Source: Christensenella sp. UBA4636 (GTDB lineage: Bacteria > Bacillota > Clostridia > Christensenellales > Borkfalkiaceae). From it: 23,239 bases of DNA. Shown piece by piece: positions 1 to 5,946 of the stretch; position 1 is the stretch's first letter; every line of letters starts with the position of its first letter. The notes under the pieces are model-generated. The model made no database searches and had not been told where the DNA came from. It was given only the letters and a program-made list of their open reading frames with translations. The stretch is from NCBI GenBank assembly GCA_002405915.1, contig DHMS01000009.1:1-23239 (forward strand), read 5' to 3'. The translations under genes and the position numbers were made by a program.

Positions 1-34
1 CGCTTCTTCTCAAAGCCTTTTTCTGCGTACTCAT
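1..34 (-). CDS. Start of a second gene, probable partner ABC half-transporter (truncated by window edge)
   Basis: Only the first 11 codons are present, reading MSTQKKALRRS. The ATG overlaps the stop codon of the upstream CydD-like gene by four bases (ATGA), the usual sign of translational coupling. Heterodimeric CydDC-type exporters are encoded by adjacent, often overlapping genes, so the second half-transporter is the expected product. That is inference from position; 11 residues carry no family signal. Confidence 0.55.
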   Translation of the reverse strand, partial: MSTQKKALRRS

Positions 35-1758
35 GCTATCACCTCTGCGTAAGCCTGTTCGAGCGTTTTCTGCGCGGTGTAAAGGCGCGCGTAACCTTGT
101 TTTGCGCTCATCAGTTTTTCGTGCGAACCGCTTTCCTTAACTTCGCCCTCTTCCATATAATATATATTGTCCGCGGGAACGACGTTGGCCAAGCGGTGAG
201 AAATCACGATAACGCTTTTGCTTTCCGAAATCGCCTTGATATTCTTCATAATAACGGCTTCGCTGTCGATGTCGATATTGCTTGTAGCCTCGTCGAAAAC
301 GTAAATATCCTTGTCGGAAACGAGTGCGATTGCAAGCGCAAGGCGTTGTTTTTGCCCGCCGGAAATATTGTTCGCGTCCTCGGTGATAACTTTATCCAAG
401 CCGCCGTTTTCTTCGATGAACTCTTTCAGGTTCACCTTTTCGAGCGCGGCGTAAATCTCTTCATCCGTTACGTTTTCTTTCGCCATCTTGAAGTTATCTC
501 TTACGCTTTCGTTGAAGATATAGGTGTTGTAACTTACCGCCGAAAGGTGCGAATACCAATTCTCGCGGGAAAGTTTTTCAAGCTGTTTGCCGCCGACCGT
601 CACATCGCCTTTTTGCGGGCGGAACGCGCCGACGAGCATATTGACAACCGTAGATTTTCCGCAACCGCTTTCGCCGACGATAGCCGTCATTCCCTTTTCG
701 GGGAAAGTCATATCGACGTTCTTTAACACGTCGCGCTTACCGTCGTAAGAGAACGTGACGTTTTCGAGCTTGATTTCTTTGCCGTCTACGTTTTCCGTTC
801 CCCATTCGGGATCGGGCGCATTAAGCAAAGAGATTATCTTTTTGCCCGCGCTTGCTCCGTTCATAGCGACGTGGAACGCCGAGCCGAACGCGCGAAGCGG
901 CAGGAAAAATTCGACCGCCACAAGACACAAAAAGAGTGCCGCTATCGGGTTAAGCCCCCAAAACGCCGCGCCGCAGATAGCGAGCGCAATGCCAAACCCC
1001 GCGCCGCCGTAAGCAACCAAGTCCATTATCGTTGTGCTTGCGAGCTGCATTACGAGAACTTTCATCGTGATAACTCTGAATTCTTCCGCGCTTTCGTTTA
1101 TTTTTACGTGTTGCGCCGCGTCCGCCTGAAAGATTTTTAATTCCTTTAATCCTTGCACGCTATCGAGGAACTTATCGCCCATAGACGTGTATTTTCCCCA
1201 GTATTTAGCGAAAATCTTCTTCGCGTACTTGCTTACCGCTATTATCGAAACGGGGATAAGCGGCACGCACGCGATTAAAACGAGCGCGGTGCGCCAGTCT
1301 ATCCATACGCATATCAAAAAAAGTATTACGGGCGCAATCATTGCGAAAAAGAATTGCGGAAGATAGGACGAATAGTAAAGGTCGAGTTGCTCAACCCCTT
1401 CGACAGAAACTTGCGTTAAGCCTGCCATGCTCATTCCGTCCGTAGTTTTTACGCCTAATTTTACGATTTTATTGTAAACCCTTTCGCGCAAATCCTTTTT
1501 AACGCTTCTGCCGAGCTTGTCTTTTATATCGCCCGTCGCGCGCGAACAAACGTATCTCACGACAATGCCTGCCGCCGCCCCGATAAGCGGATATATGAAT
1601 TTAATAGTTTCCGCGCCTTGCGTCAAAAGGTACACGGCGTAACAAACGCTACCCGTTATCGTAACGTTCGCGATTAAGCCTATCGCTTGCAAAAGTACGG
1701 CGATAAATATGTATTTTTTATTCCCGCCGATAAGTTTGAATAGCTGTTTATCTATCAT
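31..1758 (-). CDS. CydD-like ABC transporter, fused permease/ATP-binding protein
   Basis: The 575-residue protein is a type I exporter half: about six membrane segments in residues 15-300, then a nucleotide-binding domain from about 328. Visible are Walker A GESGCGKST (362-370), signature ISGGQKQR (465-472), Walker B IYVFDE (485-490) and the switch His521. The membrane domain has the CydD-like run of YLPQ, DWRTAL, PLIPV and FLDSVQGLKELK. The Q-loop glutamine is absent: the usual VPQ is VSY at 408-410. It follows a DtxR-like regulator by 21 nt with a good ribosome site (AAGGAG) and overlaps the next gene. The substrate is not readable from sequence; CydDC exports thiols, while this group as a whole is poorly assigned. 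A metal- or haem-related role is inferred from the regulator. Confidence 0.85.
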   Translation of the reverse strand: MIDKQLFKLIGGNKKYIFIAVLLQAIGLIANVTITGSVCYAVYLLTQGAETIKFIYPLIGAAAGIVVRYVCSRATGDIKDKLGRSVKKDLRERVYNKIVKLGVKTTDGMSMAGLTQVSVEGVEQLDLYYSSYLPQFFFAMIAPVILFLICVWIDWRTALVLIACVPLIPVSIIAVSKYAKKIFAKYWGKYTSMGDKFLDSVQGLKELKIFQADAAQHVKINESAEEFRVITMKVLVMQLASTTIMDLVAYGGAGFGIALAICGAAFWGLNPIAALFLCLVAVEFFLPLRAFGSAFHVAMNGASAGKKIISLLNAPDPEWGTENVDGKEIKLENVTFSYDGKRDVLKNVDMTFPEKGMTAIVGESGCGKSTVVNMLVGAFRPQKGDVTVGGKQLEKLSRENWYSHLSAVSYNTYIFNESVRDNFKMAKENVTDEEIYAALEKVNLKEFIEENGGLDKVITEDANNISGGQKQRLALAIALVSDKDIYVFDEATSNIDIDSEAVIMKNIKAISESKSVIVISHRLANVVPADNIYYMEEGEVKESGSHEKLMSAKQGYARLYTAQKTLEQAYAEVIA

Positions 1759-1779
1759 TTTGTCTGCTCCTTGCCTTAA

Positions 1780-2163
1780 TCATTCTGCGCGATACGCGCC
1801 TTTCATTCCCGATTTTATAAAATTTGCCACTCCGTTGCGGGTCGCGTCCGAAAAAGCGCAAGTGGCGTTCAAAGCGTCCTCGTAAGCTTGGTTTGCCTGC
1901 GTTCCGCAATGTAACGACAAATGCATTGAAATAAAGCGCACGATTGTCATGTATTCGTTAAGCGCGTCTTTTCCTCTTTCTGTAAGAATAATTTTTCTGT
2001 CCGTCTTTTCGATAAGCCCCTTTTCGCGCAAACGCTCAATCGCGTTGTACGTGCTTACCTTCGTCACTTTCAGTTTGTTGGCAACGTCCGTTTGTTTTAC
2101 GAACTTCAACTCCTTGGCCAATTCGTCTGCGGTAATCAAATACCTTAATTCCGATGAACTCAT
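1780..2163 (-). CDS. DtxR/MntR-like metal-dependent transcriptional regulator
   Basis: This 127-residue protein has an N-terminal winged helix (residues 5-68): YLITADELAKEL, then VANKLKV, a recognition helix around STYNAIERLREKGL, and the wing IILTERGKDAL. The second half carries HLSLHCG and an alpha-helical stretch with His and Cys, in the place where DtxR/MntR proteins bind metal and dimerise, but the classic Glu-His pair is not clear. At 127 residues it lacks the SH3-like third domain, as MntR does. It is first in an operon with the CydD-like transporter. Its upstream region has three TTAG/CTAA dyads, so autoregulation is likely. The ATG is preceded by AAAGGTG. Alternative: a generic winged-helix protein that has lost metal sensing. 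Confidence 0.7.
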   Translation of the reverse strand: MSSSELRYLITADELAKELKFVKQTDVANKLKVTKVSTYNAIERLREKGLIEKTDRKIILTERGKDALNEYMTIVRFISMHLSLHCGTQANQAYEDALNATCAFSDATRNGVANFIKSGMKGAYRAE

Positions 2164-2201
2164 AATACTGCACCTTTTATCTTTTTTATTTTATCCTTTA
2201 T

Positions 2202-2227
2202 AATTAGTTAGTCTTGACTAACTAATT
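2202..2227. promoter_or_regulatory. Perfect 12-bp inverted repeat, probable operator of the DtxR-like regulator (site I)
   Basis: Arms AATTAGTTAGTC and GACTAACTAATT are perfectly complementary and separated by TT. It lies 39 nt upstream of the regulator's start codon. TTAG/CTAA dyads are typical of DtxR-family operators (DtxR box half-site TTAGGTTAG). A binding role is inferred; no T-run follows, so it is not a terminator. Confidence 0.65.
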
Positions 2228-2266
2228 CTCAAAAAATAATTTGCTTTTAACGTAAGGCAAATTCAA

Positions 2267-2282
2267 GTTAGCCCGAGCTAAC
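2267..2282. promoter_or_regulatory. Inverted repeat GTTAGC-4-GCTAAC, probable operator (site II)
   Basis: The dyad GTTAGC/GCTAAC with the spacer CCGA closely resembles the core of a DtxR box. It lies between the predicted minus-strand promoter (2335-2362) and site I, inside the likely 5' leader of the regulator transcript. Confidence 0.55.
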
Positions 2283-2334
2283 CATTTTTTATTAAAAAAC
2301 GGCTTTTTTTCAAACCGATTTTCTTACATTGTGT

Positions 2335-2362
2335 ATTATACACCAAAAATAAAAAATGTCAA
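2335..2362 (-). promoter_or_regulatory. SigA-type promoter for the DtxR-like regulator operon
   Basis: On the minus strand TTGACA (2357-2362) and TATAAT (2335-2340) are both perfect and separated by 16 nt. Start of transcription would be near 2328, leaving a leader of about 165 nt that contains dyads I and II. Dyad III lies just upstream of the -35 box. Confidence 0.75.
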
Positions 2363-2367
2363 ACAAA

Positions 2368-2382
2368 AGTTAGCGTATAACT
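2368..2382. promoter_or_regulatory. Inverted repeat AGTTA-5-TAACT, possible operator (site III)
   Basis: A shorter dyad of the same TTAG/CTAA type as sites I and II, placed five bases upstream of the minus-strand -35 box and 43 bases upstream of the plus-strand -35 box. It is the weakest of the three. Confidence 0.4.
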
Positions 2383-2425
2383 AAAACAAATTTTATAAAA
2401 ATTTCGGTTTATGATAAAATAAAAG

Positions 2426-2454
2426 TTGACAGAGCGGTATTTGTGTGATAGGAT
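2426..2454 (+). promoter_or_regulatory. Promoter of the lysine-riboswitch operon
   Basis: TTGACA (2426-2431), 17-nt spacer and TAGGAT (2449-2454), with an extended -10 TG one base upstream. Transcription would start near 2461, a few bases before the riboswitch P1 helix, the usual spacing for an L-box. Confidence 0.7.
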
Positions 2455-2462
2455 ATAACAGA

Positions 2463-2633
2463 AATGATAGAGGCGCGGTGCCTAAAAGTAATTTGCCGTT
2501 TATCGGAATATCGACGGCAAACGAAAGGATTCACCGCCGAAACGGTATGATTTTTTCCGTAAAATCTTCCGTTGGGTTGCAAGGGAATACCTTGCAGACT
2601 GTCGCAAAGGTTACTTTGCGGGGCGCTATTGTG
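2463..2633 (+). promoter_or_regulatory. Lysine riboswitch (L-box) aptamer
   Basis: The conserved L-box blocks appear in order: GATAGAGGCGC (from 2466), AGTA, then GAAAGGattcacCGCCGAA, GTTGGG, GACTGTC and finally GGGGCGCTATT (to 2630). P1 pairs AATGATAG with CTATTGTG (with G-U pairs). The arms are also seen directly: TTTGCCGT/ACGGCAAA in the P2 region, AACGG/CCGTT, TGCAAGG/CCTTGCA and CGCAAAG/CTTTGCG. This five-helix layout matches the Bacillus lysC element. It sits upstream of an amino acid importer with a terminator between, so lysine binding should shut the operon off. Confidence 0.93.
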
Positions 2634-2663
2634 TAATTTTTTAACGATTATTATGCACGCTTT

Positions 2664-2693
2664 CCGTATGACCTTTGCGCCATACGGTTTTTT
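2664..2693 (+). terminator. Intrinsic terminator of the lysine riboswitch expression platform
   Basis: CCGTATG (2664-2670) pairs with CATACGG (2681-2687), followed directly by six T. It lies 31 nt after the aptamer and before the ribosome site of the binding-protein gene. GCGCC in its loop and descending arm could pair with GGCGC at the 3' edge of the aptamer as a competing antiterminator; this last point is inference. Confidence 0.88.
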
Positions 2694-2724
2694 AATGCAA
2701 AAATAATTTTTAGGAGATACAAAA

Positions 2725-3567
2725 ATGAAAAAACTCTTCAAACTTGCCGCCATGCTCATGGTCACGGCTATGCTAACCCTTTCCGCTTTCGCTTTCACGG
2801 GCTGCTCCACGGCTAAAGACCCGAACAAAATTTACGTCGGAATGGAATGCGGTTACGCGCCTTTCAACTACACGCAGACGACGGACGCTAACGGCGCGGT
2901 TAAAATTTCCAACGCTAACGGCTACGCGAACGGCTACGACGTTATGATTGCTAAAAAGATTGCGGAATCCTTAGGCAAAGAACTCGTTATCGTCAAATAC
3001 AAATTCGAAGCCCTTATCCCCGCCGTTCAAGCGGGAAGTTTGGACTTTATCATCGCGGGCATGTCCCCCACGGCAAAACGCCTCGAAGCAATAGACTTTT
3101 CCGACGCGTACTATGAAAGCCAACTCGTTATCGTCGTCAGAAAAGACGGAAACTACGCTGACGCAACTTCTTTAAACGACTTTAACGGCGCAAAAATCGT
3201 CGCTCAGAAAGGCACTTTCCACGACACCGTTTTGGAAGAACAAGGCGCAAAATACGGCATCGTTCGTCAGACCCCGCTTGCCACCTTCCCCGCAATGATA
3301 AACGCGCTTAACTCGAAAGCAATCGACGGCTACGTCGCCGAAGAACCCGGCGCGATTGCGGATTGCGCGGCAAACGAAGATTTGACCTATATTCACCTTG
3401 TCAACAACAGTACCGGCTTCACCGCTTCAAAAGAGGACGTTCAGATAGCGATAGGGCTTAAAAAGGGCAACGAATTGAAAACCGCTTTAAACGAAGCCCT
3501 CGCTAAAATAGACTCCGCGGCGCGCCTTGAAATGATGAACAAAGCGACCGAATACGCAGTCGAATAA
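2725..3567 (+). CDS. Amino acid ABC importer, substrate-binding lipoprotein (probable lysine)
   Basis: A 280-residue periplasmic-binding-protein type II (SBP_bac_3) family member. It opens with a lipoprotein signal peptide: MKKLFK, a hydrophobic stretch, then FTGC with the lipidated Cys27. The family marks GYAPFNY, GYDVMIAKKIAE, GMSPTAKRLEAIDFS and the second-lobe VAQKGT are all visible, and the length is normal. It binds the substrate outside the cell and hands it to the permease encoded 21 nt downstream. The ribosome site is AGGAG, eight bases before ATG. The family signature says polar or basic amino acid; lysine is inferred from the riboswitch upstream. Residues that would fix side-chain specificity cannot be judged by eye. 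Confidence 0.92.
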   Translation: MKKLFKLAAMLMVTAMLTLSAFAFTGCSTAKDPNKIYVGMECGYAPFNYTQTTDANGAVKISNANGYANGYDVMIAKKIAESLGKELVIVKYKFEALIPAVQAGSLDFIIAGMSPTAKRLEAIDFSDAYYESQLVIVVRKDGNYADATSLNDFNGAKIVAQKGTFHDTVLEEQGAKYGIVRQTPLATFPAMINALNSKAIDGYVAEEPGAIADCAANEDLTYIHLVNNSTGFTASKEDVQIAIGLKKGNELKTALNEALAKIDSAARLEMMNKATEYAVE

Positions 3568-3588
3568 AACACAAAAAGGATAGACAAA

Positions 3589-4365
3589 ATGATTTTCGCA
3601 ACAATCGGCAATATAATATCGACGTATTACCTCGACATCTTAGGCGGCGTGGGGCTTACCCTCTTGGCAGCCCTAATCGGCACGATAATCGGCTTATTGA
3701 TAGGCTTATTGATAGGAATATACCGCACAATGCCTACCCCTAAGAACAAATTTTTACGAGTATTAAAAAAAATCGGCGACGTTATACTCAATATTTATAT
3801 CGAAGTTTTCCGCGGCACACCGATGATGGTTCAGGCAATGGTTATCTTTTGGGGGTTCGCCCTTATAAACAACGGACAAACTTTAGACGTAACCTTTTCG
3901 GCTTTGTTCATCGTTTCCATAAACACGGGCGCGTATATGGCGGAAATCGTCCGCGGCGGCATTATCTCTATCGATAAAGGACAATTCGAAGGAGCCGAAG
4001 CCGTCGGCATGACGCATTTTCAAACGATGGTACACGTCGTTTTGCCGCAAGCGTTGAGAAACATTTTGCCGTCCGTCGCAAACGAATTCGTCATAAACAT
4101 AAAAGACACCTCGGTTTTAAACGTTATAGGGTTTACCGAACTGTACTTTCAAGCGGACACAATAGTATCGGCAACGTACCAAACTTTTGCGACCTACCTC
4201 TTAGCCGCGGCGATATACTTCGTATTGACTTTCGCTATCACAAGAATTTTAAGGCTTGTCGAAAAGAAAATGGACGGCAAAAAGAACTACGTCGTCCTCG
4301 GCTCGCAGAACATGGACGCCGATTCTTACGCACGCGAACAAGCAAAAGCGGGAGGTAAAGACTAA
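3589..4365 (+). CDS. Amino acid ABC importer, permease subunit (HisM/GlnP family)
   Basis: A 258-residue integral membrane protein with about five hydrophobic segments. The cytoplasmic coupling loop (EAA motif) is plain: GAEAVGMTHFQTMVHVVLPQ, which docks on the ATPase. FRGTPMMVQ and NTGAYMAEIVRGG are typical of the His/Glu/Gln/Arg permease group. A short in-frame duplication gives LLIGLLIG near residue 37. A single permease gene suggests a homodimer. Its stop codon overlaps the ATPase start by one base (TAATG), so the two are translationally coupled. The hydrophilic C-terminal tail (about 25 residues) is longer than usual. Confidence 0.92.
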   Translation: MIFATIGNIISTYYLDILGGVGLTLLAALIGTIIGLLIGLLIGIYRTMPTPKNKFLRVLKKIGDVILNIYIEVFRGTPMMVQAMVIFWGFALINNGQTLDVTFSALFIVSINTGAYMAEIVRGGIISIDKGQFEGAEAVGMTHFQTMVHVVLPQALRNILPSVANEFVINIKDTSVLNVIGFTELYFQADTIVSATYQTFATYLLAAAIYFVLTFAITRILRLVEKKMDGKKNYVVLGSQNMDADSYAREQAKAGGKD

Positions 4366-5105
4366 TGGCTGACAAAATAATCGAAATCAGAAACTTAAAA
4401 AAAGCTTTCGGCGAAAATTCCGTTTTGAAAGACATAAGTTTTTCCGTCGAAAAGGGCGACGTTATATCGATAATCGGTCCGTCAGGCTCGGGTAAATCCA
4501 CGCTTTTACGGTGCGTAAACTTCCTCGAAACGCCGAGCGGCGGCGAAATTTTGTTCCACGGCAAACCCGTCGACGATAAGGAATTGAAGCTCACCGATTA
4601 CCGCGCGCGCGTAGGAATGGTCTTTCAGTCGTTTAACCTCTTCGACAATATGACGGTGCTTAAAAACTGCACCGCGGGGCAGAAAATCGTGCTTAAACGG
4701 AGCGAGGAAGAAGCAAAGAAAATCGCGCTCGAAAATTTAAGCAAAGTCGGCATGTCGGCGTACATCAACGCCCGCCCCAAACAACTCTCCGGCGGGCAAA
4801 AGCAAAGGGTCGCAATCGCAAGGGCGTTATGCATGAACCCCGAAGTTATACTCTTTGACGAGCCGACTTCCGCCTTAGACCCCGAAATGGTCGACGAAGT
4901 TTTAGCCGTTATGAAGTCGCTTGCCGAAAGCGGCATAACGATGATTATCGTCACCCACGAAATGGCGTTCGCCCGCGACGTATCGAGCAAAGTCATCTTT
5001 ATGGACGGCGGCGTTATCGAAGAGCAAGGCACCCCGAGCGAGATATTTTCCTCTCCGAAAAGCCCCCGCACAAAAGAATTTTTATCCCGGTTTTTCAAAA
5101 GTTAA
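4365..5105 (+). CDS. Amino acid ABC importer, ATP-binding subunit (GlnQ/HisP family)
   Basis: A 246-residue ABC ATPase with every expected motif: Walker A GPSGSGKST (38-46), Q-loop Gln88 in VFQSFNLF, signature LSGGQKQR (141-148), Walker B VILFDEP (161-167), D-loop SALD and switch His198. Length and motifs match the polar amino acid importer family. It powers import through the permease encoded directly upstream. It is the last gene of the lysine-riboswitch operon. Confidence 0.94.
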   Translation: MADKIIEIRNLKKAFGENSVLKDISFSVEKGDVISIIGPSGSGKSTLLRCVNFLETPSGGEILFHGKPVDDKELKLTDYRARVGMVFQSFNLFDNMTVLKNCTAGQKIVLKRSEEEAKKIALENLSKVGMSAYINARPKQLSGGQKQRVAIARALCMNPEVILFDEPTSALDPEMVDEVLAVMKSLAESGITMIIVTHEMAFARDVSSKVIFMDGGVIEEQGTPSEIFSSPKSPRTKEFLSRFFKS

Positions 5106-5123
5106 AAATAGTATTTTTATATG

Positions 5124-5159
5124 ATATAGCGCGGCTTTCACCCGAAAGTCGCGCTATAT
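5124..5159. other. Long hairpin after the importer operon, possible terminator or mRNA 3' end
   Basis: Arms ATATAGCGCGGCTTTC (5124-5139) and GAAAGTCGCGCTATAT (5144-5159) form a 16-bp stem with one G-U pair and the loop ACCC, 18 nt after the ATPase stop. No T-run follows, so a classic intrinsic terminator is not shown. The right arm merges into the start of repeat copy A. Confidence 0.5.
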
Positions 5160-5408
5160 GTCGATTATTGCGACATTCCCCCTTGTGGGGTAGACTTTCC
5201 CGCTATCGGGAAAGGTGGCACGCCTTTGGCGTGACGAAAAGGGGGCGGCTCCGCCGAGGAGCGGGGGACCGCCGCCGCGCGGTGGTGGATGAGGGGATAT
5301 TGAAAAAAAATTGAAAGTTGAAAATGTAAAGTTAAAAGTTTCTCGACAACTATCTTTCAACTTTCAATTCGTCCGCAACTTTCACCTTTCACCTTTCAAT
5401 TTTCAACT
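5154..5408 (+). repeat. Interspersed hairpin-rich repeat, copy A (long form)
   Basis: It starts with CTATATGTCGATTA, then ACATTCCCCC, a chain of small hairpins (TTTCCCG/CGGGAAA, CACGC/GCGTG, GGCGG/CCGCC, CCGCCG with CGCGGTGG) and GGATGAGGGGATATT to 5301. A purine-rich tail of TTGAAAG units follows, mirrored by CTTTCAA units to 5408. Same architecture as copies B, D and E, so it is a repeat family and not a gene. Translations of it give QRRATFP-like peptides without a ribosome site. Confidence 0.85.
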
Positions 5409-5441
5409 GCGCCATAGGCGCAAAACATTCTACTTACGATT

Positions 5442-5494
5442 ATTATACTTACGAGTATAATCTTTGCGTATATCGTAATTTGCGTATATCGTAA
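5442..5494. repeat. Small palindrome plus tandem 15-mer between repeat copies A and B
   Basis: ATTATACT (5442-5449) and AGTATAAT (5454-5461) form an 8-bp dyad. TTGCGTATATCGTAA then occurs twice in tandem (5464-5478 and 5480-5494). No gene is present here; function unknown. Confidence 0.7.
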
Positions 5495-5513
5495 AAAACA
5501 CATAAAAGTCCGC

Positions 5514-5679
5514 CTATAAGTCGATTAAATCAACATTCCCCCGCATGCCGCTTGTCGGCAGGCTCTGTGGGGAAGGGGGACCGCTTTAGCGGTGGATGAG
5601 GGGATATTGAAAAAAATTGAAAGTTGAAAGTGTAAAGTTGAAAGTTTTTGTCGGCTATCTTTCAACTTTCAATTCGTCC
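5514..5679 (+). repeat. Interspersed hairpin-rich repeat, copy B (short form)
   Basis: Same left edge (CTATAAGTCGATTA), ACATTCCCCC, a GGGGGACCGC-TTTA-GCGG hairpin, GGATGAGGGGATATT, and a tail very similar to that of copy A, ending CTTTCAATTCGTCC. It lacks the internal TTTCCCG, CACGC and GGCGG hairpins of copies A and E. Confidence 0.85.
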
Positions 5680-5723
5680 TTATAAAATCTCTCGCGCGGA
5701 GCGCGAATATCGATTTACTAATT

Positions 5724-5796
5724 ATCCCCTCATCCACCGTCGCCGCGACGACGGTCCCCCTTCCCTACAAAGATTGCTACGCAATCGGGGGAATGT
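5724..5796 (-). repeat. Interspersed hairpin-rich repeat, copy C (inverted, short form)
   Basis: Read on the minus strand it runs from ACATTCCCCC through GGGGGACCGTCGT/GACGGTGG to GGATGAGGGGAT. It faces copy B, so together they could form a large cruciform or a long RNA stem. Its internal loop hairpin is GATTGC/GCAATC. Confidence 0.8.
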
Positions 5797-5827
5797 TGTG
5801 GTGTAGCGGGCGATTAAACATAGCAAA

Positions 5828-5871
5828 AGACACCTTCGAACCGCATACGCGATTCAAAGGTGCCTTTTTTT
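5828..5871. terminator. Strong terminator between convergent transcription units, probably bidirectional
   Basis: CACCTTCGAACCGC (5831-5844) pairs with GCGATTCAAAGGTG (5849-5862) with two imperfect positions and the loop ATAC, followed by CC and seven T on the plus strand. On the minus strand the stem is followed by TCTTTTG. It lies 76 nt past the stop of the minus-strand surface operon and ends plus-strand read-through from the importer operon. Confidence 0.85.
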
Positions 5872-5946
5872 GTGGAGAGGTTATTTTAGTTAGCTTTCGA
5901 CTACAAAGCCAATAATAAATATAGCCAAATTAAGCCTCAATATTTT

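Noticed and set aside
2409..2828. 139-residue minus-strand frame and a 63-residue plus-strand frame at 2445
   Set aside because: Both overlap the lysine riboswitch and the binding-protein start; no ribosome site and no family resemblance.
5124..5159. Classic intrinsic terminator after the ATPase gene
   Set aside because: The stem is strong but neither strand has a T-run at its base; kept only as a hairpin.
5154..5360. Possible 68-residue minus-strand protein over repeat copy A
   Set aside because: The frame lies inside the repeat, has no ribosome site, and similar peptides arise from every repeat copy.
5142..5820. CRISPR array in the repeat-rich region
   Set aside because: Repeats are few, long, in both orientations and unevenly spaced, with no cas genes nearby.
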